Origin: Micromonospora sp. MW-13 | Lineage (GTDB): Bacteria; Actinomycetota; Actinomycetes; Mycobacteriales; Micromonosporaceae | NCBI RefSeq assembly: GCF_003434305.1 | Contig: NZ_QKKX01000009.1 | Span: 744,001 to 808,000, forward strand | Reading direction: 5' to 3' | Length of the DNA stretch: 64,000 bases | Shown here: in pieces, positions 46,794 to 54,619 of the stretch | Numbering within the stretch: position 1 is the first letter of the stretch | Layout: each line of letters opens with the position of its first letter | The notes under the pieces: model-generated | The model's input: the letters and a program-made list of their open reading frames with translations, nothing else | Told to the model about the DNA's origin: nothing | The model's database searches: none | Program-made: the position numbers and the translations under genes

Positions 46794-47597
46794 ATGCTGC
46801 GGGTGATGACCTGGAACATCCGGACCGGCGGCCGGGACCGGACCGGTCCCGGCCGGCTGGACCGGGTGGCCCGGGTCGTCGCCGCGCAGCGGCCGGACCT
46901 GCTGGCCGCGCAGGAGCTGCGCGGCTTCGACCGCGGCGACCGGCTGGCCGCCTTCGCCGCCGAGGTGGGCATGTGGCCGTACCTGGGCCGCTCCTGCCTT
47001 GGCCAGCCGGTGGCCGTGCTGGTCCGCCCGCCGCTGCGGGTGCTCGCGGCCGGTACGGTCCGCCGGCCGTTCCACCACGCCGCCGTACGGGTCACCGTGG
47101 CCACCGACGCCGGCCCGGTCACCGTGTTCGCCGCCCACCTCGACCCGTACCGGGGGCTGCGCCGGCGGATCGAGGCCGGCTGGCTGGCCGCCGCCGTCCG
47201 TCGGGCCCCCGGGGAACTGGCGCTGCTGGCCGGGGACCTGAACACCCTCGACCCGGGCACCGACCACACCGACCGGGTCGCCCGGCTGTCCCCCGCGTAC
47301 CGTCGCCGTCACCTGCGTCGGGACGGCCGGACGGTGGAGACCCGGGCGGTGGCCCGGCTGGCCGCCGCCGGCCTGGTCGACCTGTACGGCGCGCTGGTGC
47401 CCGGCGACGAGGGGCTGACCGCGCCCACCCGGCACGGCGGCGGGGCGGAGTTCTCCGGCATGCGGCTGGACTACCTGTTCGGCACCCCGGCGCTGGCCCG
47501 GCTGGTCCGCTCCTGCGAGGTACGGCGGGGCGGCGACACCGAGTACGCCTCCGACCACTACCCGGTGCTCGCCGAACTCGACCTGCGCCCGGCCTGA
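46794..47597 (+). CDS. endonuclease/exonuclease/phosphatase family protein
   Basis: A 267-residue EEP-fold hydrolase: MTWNIRTGGRD at the N-terminus (metal-ligand Asn), LAAQELRGF with the catalytic Glu, FAAHLDPYRG, LLAGDLNTLDPG and the C-terminal SDHYPVLAELDL with the catalytic Asp-His. All five classic motifs are present. No signal peptide. Substrate could be DNA, a nucleotide or a phosphodiester lipid head group; the neighbouring lipid genes favour the last (inference). Starts 9 bases after the PAP2 gene. Confidence 0.87.
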   Translation: MLRVMTWNIRTGGRDRTGPGRLDRVARVVAAQRPDLLAAQELRGFDRGDRLAAFAAEVGMWPYLGRSCLGQPVAVLVRPPLRVLAAGTVRRPFHHAAVRVTVATDAGPVTVFAAHLDPYRGLRRRIEAGWLAAAVRRAPGELALLAGDLNTLDPGTDHTDRVARLSPAYRRRHLRRDGRTVETRAVARLAAAGLVDLYGALVPGDEGLTAPTRHGGGAEFSGMRLDYLFGTPALARLVRSCEVRRGGDTEYASDHYPVLAELDLRPA

Positions 47598-47679
47598 CCG
47601 CCCGCCCCGCCGCGGGACCCCCGGTCCGCCGGGCGACGTCGATGGAGCACCGTTGCCGCTGGCACTTACGCTCACCCCC

Positions 47680-48363
47680 ATGAACGTCACGTCGACGGGG
47701 CGACAGGGGCCGCCCCCGCTGATCGTCGTGATCGCCCGTGGCGTCGCCCTGGTCGTGGTGCTGCCCGTGCGGCTGCTCTGGGAGCTGCTGGCCGGCACCG
47801 CGCGGTGGGTGGACCGCTGGCTGCTCAGCCCGATCGGCCGGGCCGTGCGCGCCTGGGTGCTGCGCCCGCTGGCCTGGCTCCTGCACCGGCTGGTCTGGGT
47901 ACCGCTGGCCTGGCTGGCGAAGCACCTGCTGTGGTACCCGCTGGTCTGGTTCCTCCGCACGCTGGTCCGGCCCGTGGCGCGCGTGCTCGTGAAGGTGGTC
48001 GACTGGCTGATCCGGCACGTGCTGGTGCCCCTGGTGGAGCTGGTGAGGCGGGCGTTCGGCCCGGCGCTGGCCGCCGTCGGGCGCGGGCTGTGGTGGCTGC
48101 TGCGGCTGGTGGCCGGCGCCCTCGCCTACGCCTGGCGGCTCACGGGCCGCATCGTCAACGTCCTCTACCGGCTGCTGCTCCGTCCGGTCGGCCTGGCGCT
48201 GGGCTGGGTGTGGCGGCACACCGCCGTCCCGCTCGGACGGGCCCTGCGCGCCGCCTGGCGGGTCACGGTCACCCCGACAGTCCGCTGGCTCCGCGACGCG
48301 ATCCTGACCCCGATCCGCCAAGCCACCCGCGACCTCCTGACCGCCCTCGGCCTCCGCCGCTGA
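47680..48363 (+). CDS. proline-punctuated amphipathic repeat protein
   Basis: A 227-residue protein without a recognised family. After a hydrophobic start (PPPLIVVIARGVALVVVLP) it consists of 11-12-residue repeats of the form P-hydrophobic-x-x-hydrophobic-x-x-[RKH]: for example LRPLAWLLHRLV, WVPLAWLAKHLL, WYPLVWFLRTLV, RPVARVLVKVV. Proline lies at 51, 63, 75, 87, 98, 117, 128, and later at 169, 184, 199 and 211. Trp and Arg are abundant and acidic residues nearly absent. This looks like a long membrane-surface amphipathic array rather than normal transmembrane helices. ATG 47680 lies 7 bases after TACGCT. Confidence 0.75.
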   Translation: MNVTSTGRQGPPPLIVVIARGVALVVVLPVRLLWELLAGTARWVDRWLLSPIGRAVRAWVLRPLAWLLHRLVWVPLAWLAKHLLWYPLVWFLRTLVRPVARVLVKVVDWLIRHVLVPLVELVRRAFGPALAAVGRGLWWLLRLVAGALAYAWRLTGRIVNVLYRLLLRPVGLALGWVWRHTAVPLGRALRAAWRVTVTPTVRWLRDAILTPIRQATRDLLTALGLRR

Positions 48364-48434
48364 CCCACATCGCGGGGGCCGGAAGCGCAAGATCGCGGGG
48401 AGCGGGGGCGGGGGCTGGACAGGGGTGGGGTGGG

Positions 48435-48554
48435 TTAGAGGAGGAGGTTGAGGAGGACGGTCAGGGCGATCGAGGCCAGGACCGAGAAGAGGATCATCAA
48501 GAGGCAGCCGAGGCCACCGCCGAGCGGGCGGATCTCCGTGTTGCCGATGCGCAT
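48435..48554 (-). CDS. 39-residue single-span membrane protein
   Basis: A short protein starting MRIGNTEIRPLGGGLGCL and ending in one hydrophobic helix (about 18-39). AAGGACC precedes the ATG at good distance. It is convergent with the repeat-protein gene. Similar tiny membrane proteins with an IRP..GC segment are common in actinobacteria; role unknown. Confidence 0.6.
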   Translation of the reverse strand: MRIGNTEIRPLGGGLGCLLMILFSVLASIALTVLLNLLL

Positions 48555-48682
48555 GACGGTCCTTGTCCTGGTACGGGGCGGGCAGGGGGTACGGGGCGCG
48601 GCCAGGGCGAGCCGCAGGTGCGCCGGGGGGAACCCCACCGGCGAGACCCCAGCGGACGGGCCCCTCGGCCGGACCGTCGCCG

Positions 48683-49645
48683 TCACAGCTCGCGGAGCCG
48701 GGGGAGCAGCTCCTCCCGGGCCCAGTCCAGGAACATCGGCTGGGTGTCACCGCCGACCTGGACGAGCGCGACGTGGGTGAAGCCGGCGTCGACGAACTTC
48801 TTGAACGCCTCCACGTGCCGGTCGACGTCCGGGCCGCAGGAGATCCCCTCGGCGACGTCCTCCTCGCGGACGAACTGGCTCGCGGCGGCGAACGAGTCCG
48901 GCCCGGGCAGCTCCGCGTTGACCTTCCAGCCCGACCCGAACCAGCGGAACTGGTCATGCGCGATCTTGCGGCACTCCGCCTCGTCCGGGCCGTAGCAGAT
49001 CGCCACCTGGCCGTACCGGGGCCGGCCCGCGCCGCCCGCCTCGTCGTACAGCGCGATGATGTGCGGGTCCGGTTCGGTGGCGACGATCCCGTCGGCGTAG
49101 TCGGCCGCCAGCGCCGCCGACTGCCGGCCGGACGCGGCGACGGCCATCGGCACCGGGCGGCCGGGCCGGTCCCAGACGTACGCGTCGGGCACGTCGTAGT
49201 GGTTGCCGGAGAAGGTCAGCGTCTCGCCGTTGAGCAGCGGCCGGATGATCTGCAATGCCTCCTCGAACATCTCGTGCCGCTGCTGCACGTGCGGCCAGCC
49301 GCCGACGACGTGCTCGTTGAGGTTCTCCCCGGCGCCCAGGCCGAGGGTGAACCGGCCGTCCGAGAGCACCCCGATCGTGCTGGCCTTCTGCGCCACGACG
49401 GCGGGGTGGTAGCGGCGGATCGGGCAGGTCACGAAGGACATCAGCGCGGCCCGGCTGGTGGCGTGGGCGACCGCGCCGAGCACCGACCAGGCGTACGGGG
49501 AGTGGCCCTGGGAGTCCAGCCAGGGGTAGTAGTGATCGGACATCACGAGCTGGTCGAAGCCGGCCGCCTCGGCGCGTACCGCGTGGTCCACCAGTTCCTT
49601 GGGGCCGGTCTGCTCGCACATCAGGGTGTAGCCGATGTTGACCAT
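48683..49645 (-). CDS. LLM class F420-dependent oxidoreductase
   Basis: A 320-residue (beta/alpha)8 luciferase-like protein with MVNIGYTLMCEQTGPKELVD at the N-terminus, MSDHYYPWLDSQGHSPYAWS (about 39-58), the phosphate/cofactor loop FTLGLGAGENLNEH (about 97-110), and FLDWAREELLPRL at the C-terminus. This matches the G6PDH-like F420 subfamily of actinobacteria. It transfers hydride to or from coenzyme F420; the substrate is unknown. ATG 49645 with GAAGGAGA upstream. Confidence 0.9.
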   Translation of the reverse strand: MVNIGYTLMCEQTGPKELVDHAVRAEAAGFDQLVMSDHYYPWLDSQGHSPYAWSVLGAVAHATSRAALMSFVTCPIRRYHPAVVAQKASTIGVLSDGRFTLGLGAGENLNEHVVGGWPHVQQRHEMFEEALQIIRPLLNGETLTFSGNHYDVPDAYVWDRPGRPVPMAVAASGRQSAALAADYADGIVATEPDPHIIALYDEAGGAGRPRYGQVAICYGPDEAECRKIAHDQFRWFGSGWKVNAELPGPDSFAAASQFVREEDVAEGISCGPDVDRHVEAFKKFVDAGFTHVALVQVGGDTQPMFLDWAREELLPRLREL

Positions 49646-50050
49646 CGCGGTATCTCCTTCGCTCTCCCGATCGTCACCGGATACCCCGACCGGCGGTCGT
49701 CAACCCTCGGGGTCCGCTTCGCCCCTGCGGGTCGCGCCTCCCGGCCGGCGGGTCCTTGGCGGCCGGCGCCGGGCTGCATGGTGTGCCGCCTTAACCGGTT
49801 CAGGCCGGGGCGCCGCAACCTGTGGTGGGGATGAACCGCCCTTGTGGCGGCCCGCAGGCGTGCGGGCCGCCACGGGGCTGGTCACTCCGGGCGGCCATTC
49901 ACTGAACCGGTTGCCCCGAAACGGTCGATCGGCCTACGCTGATCCCTGCGCCGCCGGGAGCCGGACGGCGGCTGCCGGGCCGGCCGCCTTCCTACGTCAC
50001 CACCACCGCACCCCCCTGGGCACGGGGCTTGACCCTCCCTGAGGAAGGCC
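49646..50050. promoter_or_regulatory. intergenic region with paired AACCGGTT operators before the mannanase
   Basis: The palindrome AACCGGTT occurs twice, at 49793-49800 (in TTAACCGGTTCA) and 49905-49912 (in TGAACCGGTTGC), 112 bp apart. A central CG flanked by symmetric arms is typical of LacI-family operators, so sugar-dependent repression of the mannanase is likely. Between them GTGGCGGCCCGCA / TGCGGGCCGCCAC (49844-49873) forms a perfect 13-bp hairpin. No gene was seen in this region. Confidence 0.6.
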
Positions 50051-51409
50051 ATGAGAAAACGTCTCTCCGTCGCGGGCGTCGCCCTGCTGACGGTCCTCGC
50101 CGCCGTGTTCGCCTTCGGGCCGCCGGCGCACGCCGCCGCCGGCTTCTCCGTCGCCGACGGCAAGCTGTACGACGCCAACGGCAACGAGTTCGTCATGCGC
50201 GGCGTCAACCACGCACACACCTGGTACCAGCATCAGACCAGCTCCTTCGCCAACATCAAGGCGCTCGGCGCGAACACCGTGCGGGTGGTGCTGGCCAGCG
50301 GCGACCGCTGGGCCAAGAACGACACGGCGGATGTCGCCAACGTCATCTCGCTGTGCAGGGCCAACAAGCTGATCTGCGTGCTGGAGGTGCACGACACCAC
50401 CGGGTACGGCGAGCAGAGCGGCGCGATCACCCTGGACAGGGCGGTCGACTACTGGCTGAGCATCGCCAGCGCCCTCGCCGGCCAGGAGAAGTACGTCATC
50501 GTCAACATCGGCAACGAGCCGTACGGCAACCAGGGCTACGGCACCTGGGCGACCGACTCGGCCAACGCGATCAAGCGGCTGCGTACCGCCGGCCTGGCGC
50601 ACACGATCATGGTCGACGCCCCGAACTGGGGCCAGGACTGGTCGTTCACCATGCGCGACAACGCCGCGTCGGTCTTCGCGGCCGACCCGCAGAAGAACAC
50701 CGTCTTCTCCATCCACATGTACGGCGTCTTCGACACCGCCGCGGAGATCAGCGACTATCTCGGCCGGTTCCGCACCGCGAAGCTGCCGATCGTGGTCGGC
50801 GAGTTCGGCTTCGACCACTCCGACGGCAACCCGGACGAGGACACCATCCTGTCCTACACCCAGGCCAACGGGATCGGTTACCTGGGCTGGTCGTGGAGCG
50901 GCAACGGTGGCGGCGTCGAGTACCTCGACATGACCACCAACTTCAACCCGGCCGCCCTGACCACCTGGGGCCAGCGGATCTTCAACGGCGCCGACGGCAT
51001 CAAGGCGACCGCGAGGGAGGCGTCGGTGTACGGCGGGGTCACCCCGACCACGCCGCCGCCCACCACCGCCCCGCCCACCATGCCGCCGCCGACCACGCCC
51101 CCGCCGAACGGCGGCTGCACGGCCACGTACACGATCGTCAACCAGTGGCAGGGCGGCTTCCAGGGCGAGGTCAGGGTGACCGCCGGTTCCGCCGCCATCA
51201 ACGGCTGGACGACGAGGTGGACGTTCGCCAACGGCCAGAGCGTCAGCCAGTCCTGGAACGCCACGGTGACCAGCAGCGGGTCGAGCGTGACCGCCACCAA
51301 CGTCGGTTACAACGGCAGGCTCGGCGCCGGGGCCAGCACCAGCTTCGGCTTCGTCGGCAGCACGGGCGGCACCACCGCCGTCCCCGCCGTCACCTGCACG
51401 GCGAGCTGA
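50051..51409 (+). CDS. secreted mannan endo-1,4-beta-mannosidase (GH5_8) with CBM2
   Basis: A 452-residue secreted enzyme. Signal peptide 1-28 (cleavage near AHA-A). The GH5 subfamily 8 catalytic domain (about 30-328) has [21 protein letters not shown], the acid/base Glu156 in NIGNEPYGN and the nucleophile Glu251 in VVGEFGF. A Pro/Thr linker (331-353) joins a C-terminal family 2 carbohydrate-binding module (355-452) with cysteines at both ends and exposed Trp residues, which binds cellulose. It thus attacks mannan in plant cell walls while holding on to cellulose. Complements the cellobiose operon of the window. Confidence 0.92.
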   Translation: MRKRLSVAGVALLTVLAAVFAFGPPAHAAAGFSVADGKLYDANGNEFVMRGVNHAHTWYQHQTSSFANIKALGANTVRVVLASGDRWAKNDTADVANVISLCRANKLICVLEVHDTTGYGEQSGAITLDRAVDYWLSIASALAGQEKYVIVNIGNEPYGNQGYGTWATDSANAIKRLRTAGLAHTIMVDAPNWGQDWSFTMRDNAASVFAADPQKNTVFSIHMYGVFDTAAEISDYLGRFRTAKLPIVVGEFGFDHSDGNPDEDTILSYTQANGIGYLGWSWSGNGGGVEYLDMTTNFNPAALTTWGQRIFNGADGIKATAREASVYGGVTPTTPPPTTAPPTMPPPTTPPPNGGCTATYTIVNQWQGGFQGEVRVTAGSAAINGWTTRWTFANGQSVSQSWNATVTSSGSSVTATNVGYNGRLGAGASTSFGFVGSTGGTTAVPAVTCTAS

Positions 51410-51423
51410 CCGACCGCACCACC

Positions 51424-51453
51424 GGTGGCCGGGCCCGCCCGGGCCCGGCCACC
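51424..51453 (+). terminator. mannanase terminator
   Basis: A perfect 14-bp stem, GGTGGCCGGGCCCG / CGGGCCCGGCCACC, with a 2-base loop, 15 bases after the stop codon. Confidence 0.8.
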
Positions 51454-51551
51454 TGCCTTTCCGGTACGCGGGCCGCGCGCCACCTGTTCCGTCGGGTGCG
51501 TGCTGCTGTCGCCCGGCAGCCAAAGACGTGCCCGACGGCTGGCCACCGGGC

Positions 51552-52015
51552 TCAGCCGGCCGGTCCGGCGAGGCGGGCGGCCCGCATCCGCAGGTAGTGC
51601 TGCTCCGGCAGGCTCGTGGTCCGGTCCGCGGCGGCCCGGTAGTGGGTGACGGCGCGCGGCGCGTCGCCGGCCAGCTCGTACAGGTGTGCTCGCAGCAGCC
51701 CCGTCCAGCGCTGGACGGAGAACCGTTCCAGGGCGTCGTTGCAGTCGCTGGCCCAGACCCGGGCGGCGCGGCGCAGGATCTCCAGGTCCACCCGCGCGCC
51801 GCCGGACGAGGAGCTCTCGATCTTCACCCCGGGGTGGCGGCGACGCAGCTCGTCGAGCAGCCGGTAGACGGCGAGGGTCTGCTCGTGCACCCTGGCCGCC
51901 CGGCGTGGCCGGCCTCGGTGAGGTCCCGGTTGTGGTCCCACTTCAGGTACGCGATACGCGCATTGGGTCGGGCACGGGCGGCCATGTCGACGGTGCTGGC
52001 CCCAGGTTCGAAACC
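51552..52015 (-). pseudogene. chimeric pseudogene: GH36 alpha-galactosidase fragment joined to a sigma-factor C-terminus
   Basis: Read on the minus strand, 51910-51980 gives [20 protein letters not shown] in one frame, a GH36 alpha-galactosidase segment with the KWD nucleophile motif. A one-base deletion near 51892-51900 shifts the frame; then [20 protein letters not shown] and [17 protein letters not shown] with DCNDALER continue GH36 motifs. After RWTGLL the frame passes into [20 protein letters not shown] and [17 protein letters not shown], the C-terminal end of SigJ/ECF41-like or TPR-type sigma factors. The true 5-prime ends of both genes are missing. A remnant of two genes fused by deletion. 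Confidence 0.75.
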
Positions 52016-52070
52016 TGCCGCGCCGATAGCTGGAGGGGCCCGGCCGGCAGGTCACCGGCCGGGCCTCCGA

Positions 52071-53234
52071 TCAGGACTGGTGTGTTCGACGACGCCGGGA
52101 GAGGAAGAGCATGAACCCACCCAGGGCGACAATGACACTTCCCGTGCCCGTCAGGGCCGGTACCAGACCGCTACCGGTTACCGGCAGCATTCCGGAGTCG
52201 TCACCCCGACCGCCTGGCCCACCGGGGCTGCCGGGCGCACCGGGGCTACCGGGGGCACCGGGGCTACCGGGGGCGCCGGGGGCGCCGGGGCTGCCGGGTG
52301 CACCGGGGCTACCAGGGGCGCCGGGGCTACCGGGGGCGCCGGGGGCACCGGGGCTGCCGGGGGCACCGGGGCTGCCGGGAGCACCGGGGCTACCGGGAGC
52401 ACCGGGGCTACCGGGAGCACCGGGACTGCCGGGAGCACCGGGACTGCCGGGAGCACCGGGACTGCCGGGTGGGCCAGACGGGCCGGGTGGGCCAGACGGG
52501 CCGGCGCACACAGGTGCGGTGATGACGTTGGTGTCGAGGGTGACGGCGGCGGTTCGAGCCAGCGCACGGCCCTGGAGGGTCGCCCCCGTGGCCATCGTGA
52601 TCGACGCCTGAGCCATGATGGTGCCCACGAAGGTGGTGCCCGTGCCGATCGTCGCCGAGCTGCCGATCTTCCAGAACACGTTGCAGGGCGAAGCGCCGTT
52701 GATCAGGACGACGCTGCTGTTCGACGCCGTCGTCAGCGCGGAGTCGACCTGGAAGATGAACACGGCCTGGGGGTTGCCCTGGGCGTTGAGCGTCAGCGGC
52801 CCGGTCAGCTGCGCTGCCCCGATCCGATAGACGCCGGGGTTGAGGGTGTTGCCGCCGAGCTCTGCGGGCAGGTTGGTGAATGGGGTCCGGCCGGCGGCGT
52901 CGTTGAAGGCCGTGGTCAGGTCGCTCTGGGCCTGTAGGGCGACCGCGTCGCCGAGGTGAACCTCACCGCCGATGGTTGCCGTCTCGAAGCCCGACGCAGT
53001 GTTCCCTGGGTACCTCCCGAGGCTCTGACCCAAGAAGCTTGGGCCAGTGTTGGTGGGCTCGGCCCCGGCCAGTACGGAGAAGTTGCCAGCCGTGCCGAGG
53101 CCCACCGGCGCCTCCTGCGCGTTGGCCGCAGTCGAGTTGAAGGCCAGCAAGGCGACGACCACGGCGGCAGCCGCGGAAACCGCGAGCGCTGGCGGGACTG
53201 CCCGTCTAAGGCGATGAATGGGTTTAACTATCAC
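52071..53234 (-). CDS. ice-binding-like (DUF3494) surface protein with collagen-like stalk and LPxTG anchor
   Basis: A 387-residue secreted protein. Signal peptide 1-39 (ANA-QE). Residues about 44-240 form an ice-binding-like beta-solenoid domain ([19 protein letters not shown], and [37 protein letters not shown] is the usual end motif). A collagen-like stretch of 34 Gly-X-Y triplets (245-346), mostly GSPGAP, follows. The C-terminus has LPVTG (350-354), a membrane helix and RRRR. GTG 53234 is preferred over an upstream ATG because GGAGGG precedes it at the right spacing. Promoter TAGTCA-TATATA lies about 65-95 bases upstream. Anchoring to peptidoglycan by sortase is expected. Confidence 0.87.
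   Translation of the reverse strand: MIVKPIHRLRRAVPPALAVSAAAAVVVALLAFNSTAANAQEAPVGLGTAGNFSVLAGAEPTNTGPSFLGQSLGRYPGNTASGFETATIGGEVHLGDAVALQAQSDLTTAFNDAAGRTPFTNLPAELGGNTLNPGVYRIGAAQLTGPLTLNAQGNPQAVFIFQVDSALTTASNSSVVLINGASPCNVFWKIGSSATIGTGTTFVGTIMAQASITMATGATLQGRALARTAAVTLDTNVITAPVCAGPSGPPGPSGPPGSPGAPGSPGAPGSPGAPGSPGAPGSPGAPGSPGAPGSPGAPGAPGSPGAPGSPGAPGSPGAPGAPGSPGAPGSPGAPGSPGGPGGRGDDSGMLPVTGSGLVPALTGTGSVIVALGGFMLFLSRRRRTHQS
52197..52502 (-). repeat. collagen-like Gly-X-Y coding repeat
   Basis: About 34 nine-base units coding Gly-Ser-Pro, Gly-Ala-Pro, Gly-Pro-Ser and Gly-Pro-Pro. The near-identical units make length change by slippage likely. It is a coding repeat, not a CRISPR or an intergenic array. 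Confidence 0.9.
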
Positions 53235-53727
53235 AGAACACCCTCCGTGGGTACTACTCGCAGGAGGCGCCTCGCAAGTCGCGTCCTGCCTGAAGCGGTA
53301 TATATAGCGCAGACCGGCGCAGTGACTACCACACCACCTTTTGCTCGCCGAAGTGGTGAAAACAGGACAATCCGCAAGCTTCACGATAGGGACTGGACTG
53401 GAGAGCGCCGCCCACTGCGCTGCAACGGCTGTCGAACGGGCGAGCGATGCGCTGCGTGGCGGTCGGCAGCAACGGGGGTCACGACAGTGACAGCCGCCGG
53501 CGGCCGGACGCGGACAGTCGCCCGAGGTCGCAGATCACCAGGGTTTTGCTGGTATGAGTCGGGTCTTGCCGGAGACGAACCGGTCCCGGCCGGCTCGTCC
53601 CGCGATCGGCCGACGTGCGCTGGTTCGTCATGATCACAGCACCCACCATGGCCGAAACAACGATCATCGATACTCAAGGATTTACAACCATGCACGAGGT
53701 CGTTAGCGTCGTAGATCTTCTCGCGCC
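53235..53727. other. gene-free, lower-GC intergenic region
   Basis: No convincing gene on either strand. On the minus strand TAGTCA (53323-53328) and TATATATA (53299-53306) form a probable promoter for the surface-protein gene. GTCACGACAGTGAC (near 53471-53484) is a small palindrome. Base composition is less GC-biased than the flanks, as expected of worn or acquired DNA. Confidence 0.5.
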
Positions 53728-54530
53728 GCCGGCCTGGTCACGACGTAGGGCGTCTTGCTCGTCACCCTCGCCGTCGTCACGTTCGTCCACCAACGGGCGG
53801 CCCCGGCCGAGGCCCGCCCCTTCCTGCGCGGCCTCGGTACGCCCATCGTGGCGGCGGCGTCGGTGAGCGTCGCCGCGGCCTTCACCGCCACCCTGGTCTT
53901 TCCGGGTCGCCGACCAACTCGACCGCGGCTACATCCCCGACTCGATCCGGCCGAACCCACCGGCTATCGGCCCCCTGGAACCGCCGGCCGCCTACTGGTG
54001 GGCCGCACTGGCCGGACTCATCACGCTCCTGATCGTCACCGCGGCGCCGCCACGCTGCCTCTGAGCCGAAGGCGGAGACGCGACCTGGCCAAACACGCCG
54101 TCGAACAGGACTACCCGCACGTGCCCGGGGAGGCGGCACCCCGGCTCCACGCGGTGCGCAAGGCCATCGCGAAGTCCCACGTCACCGAGGAACTGGGCCC
54201 GACGCTGGTCGCGTTCTTCGCGATCTCCTCGCTGGGCCTGGCCACCATCGTCCTCGACCTGATCGGGATCGGGATCGGCCCCACCCAACTCGTGACGAAA
54301 CTCAGCGGGCAACACAACGGTACGGCGGTGCTCGCCGCCTACGTCACCGACGCCGGGATCTGGATCGTCAGCCTGCTGGTGATCGTCGGCTTCTGCGCGA
54401 ACCGGTCGGTCGAGACCCGCCGCGTCGTGGTGGTTTTCTGGGACTCACCTTCTGGCCGCGTACGGTCCACCCGTTCTGCTCCCGCGACGGCAGGCGCCAG
54501 GGCAGGTGGCGCGCCTGCTTCTGGCTTCCC
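53728..54530 (+). pseudogene. frameshifted multi-span membrane protein gene
   Basis: The coding trace jumps frame at least twice. From about 53750, LLVTLAVVTFVHQRA and VAAASVSVAAAFTATLVF are in one frame; after about 53903 the continuation is RVADQLDRGYIPDSIRP and AAYWWAALAGLITLLIVT in another, ending at TGA 54061-54063. A third part (54062 on) has RRDLAKHAVEQDYPHVPGEA, two hydrophobic segments and NRSVETRR; near 54430 it shifts again to LTFWPRTVHPFC, a motif that ends the membrane part of some large actinobacterial proteins. No start or intact end is seen. Function of the ancestor unknown. Confidence 0.65.
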
Positions 54531-54619
54531 AGACAATTCACAGCGGTCCCGGTTAGTCTTCCCTGGTCAGCCGCCAGCGTTCCACGGTGGAGCGTGGTGA
54601 CCGTCCCGCGGAGGGTTCG

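Noticed and set aside
52197..52502. Regular short repeats suggesting a CRISPR array.
   Set aside because: Units are 9 bases with no unique spacers and encode an in-frame collagen-like segment.
52111..52611. A plus-strand frame that also reads as a Gly-X-Y collagen-like protein opposite the surface-protein gene.
   Set aside because: The GSPGAP-coding DNA is partly symmetric, so its complement also codes Gly/Pro/Ala triplets. The plus-strand frame lacks signal peptide, head domain and anchor and has no ribosome site.
53381..53695. A minus-strand frame of 104 codons in the gene-free region.
   Set aside because: Composition is atypical, there is no ribosome site and no recognisable domain; it lies upstream of the surface-protein promoter.
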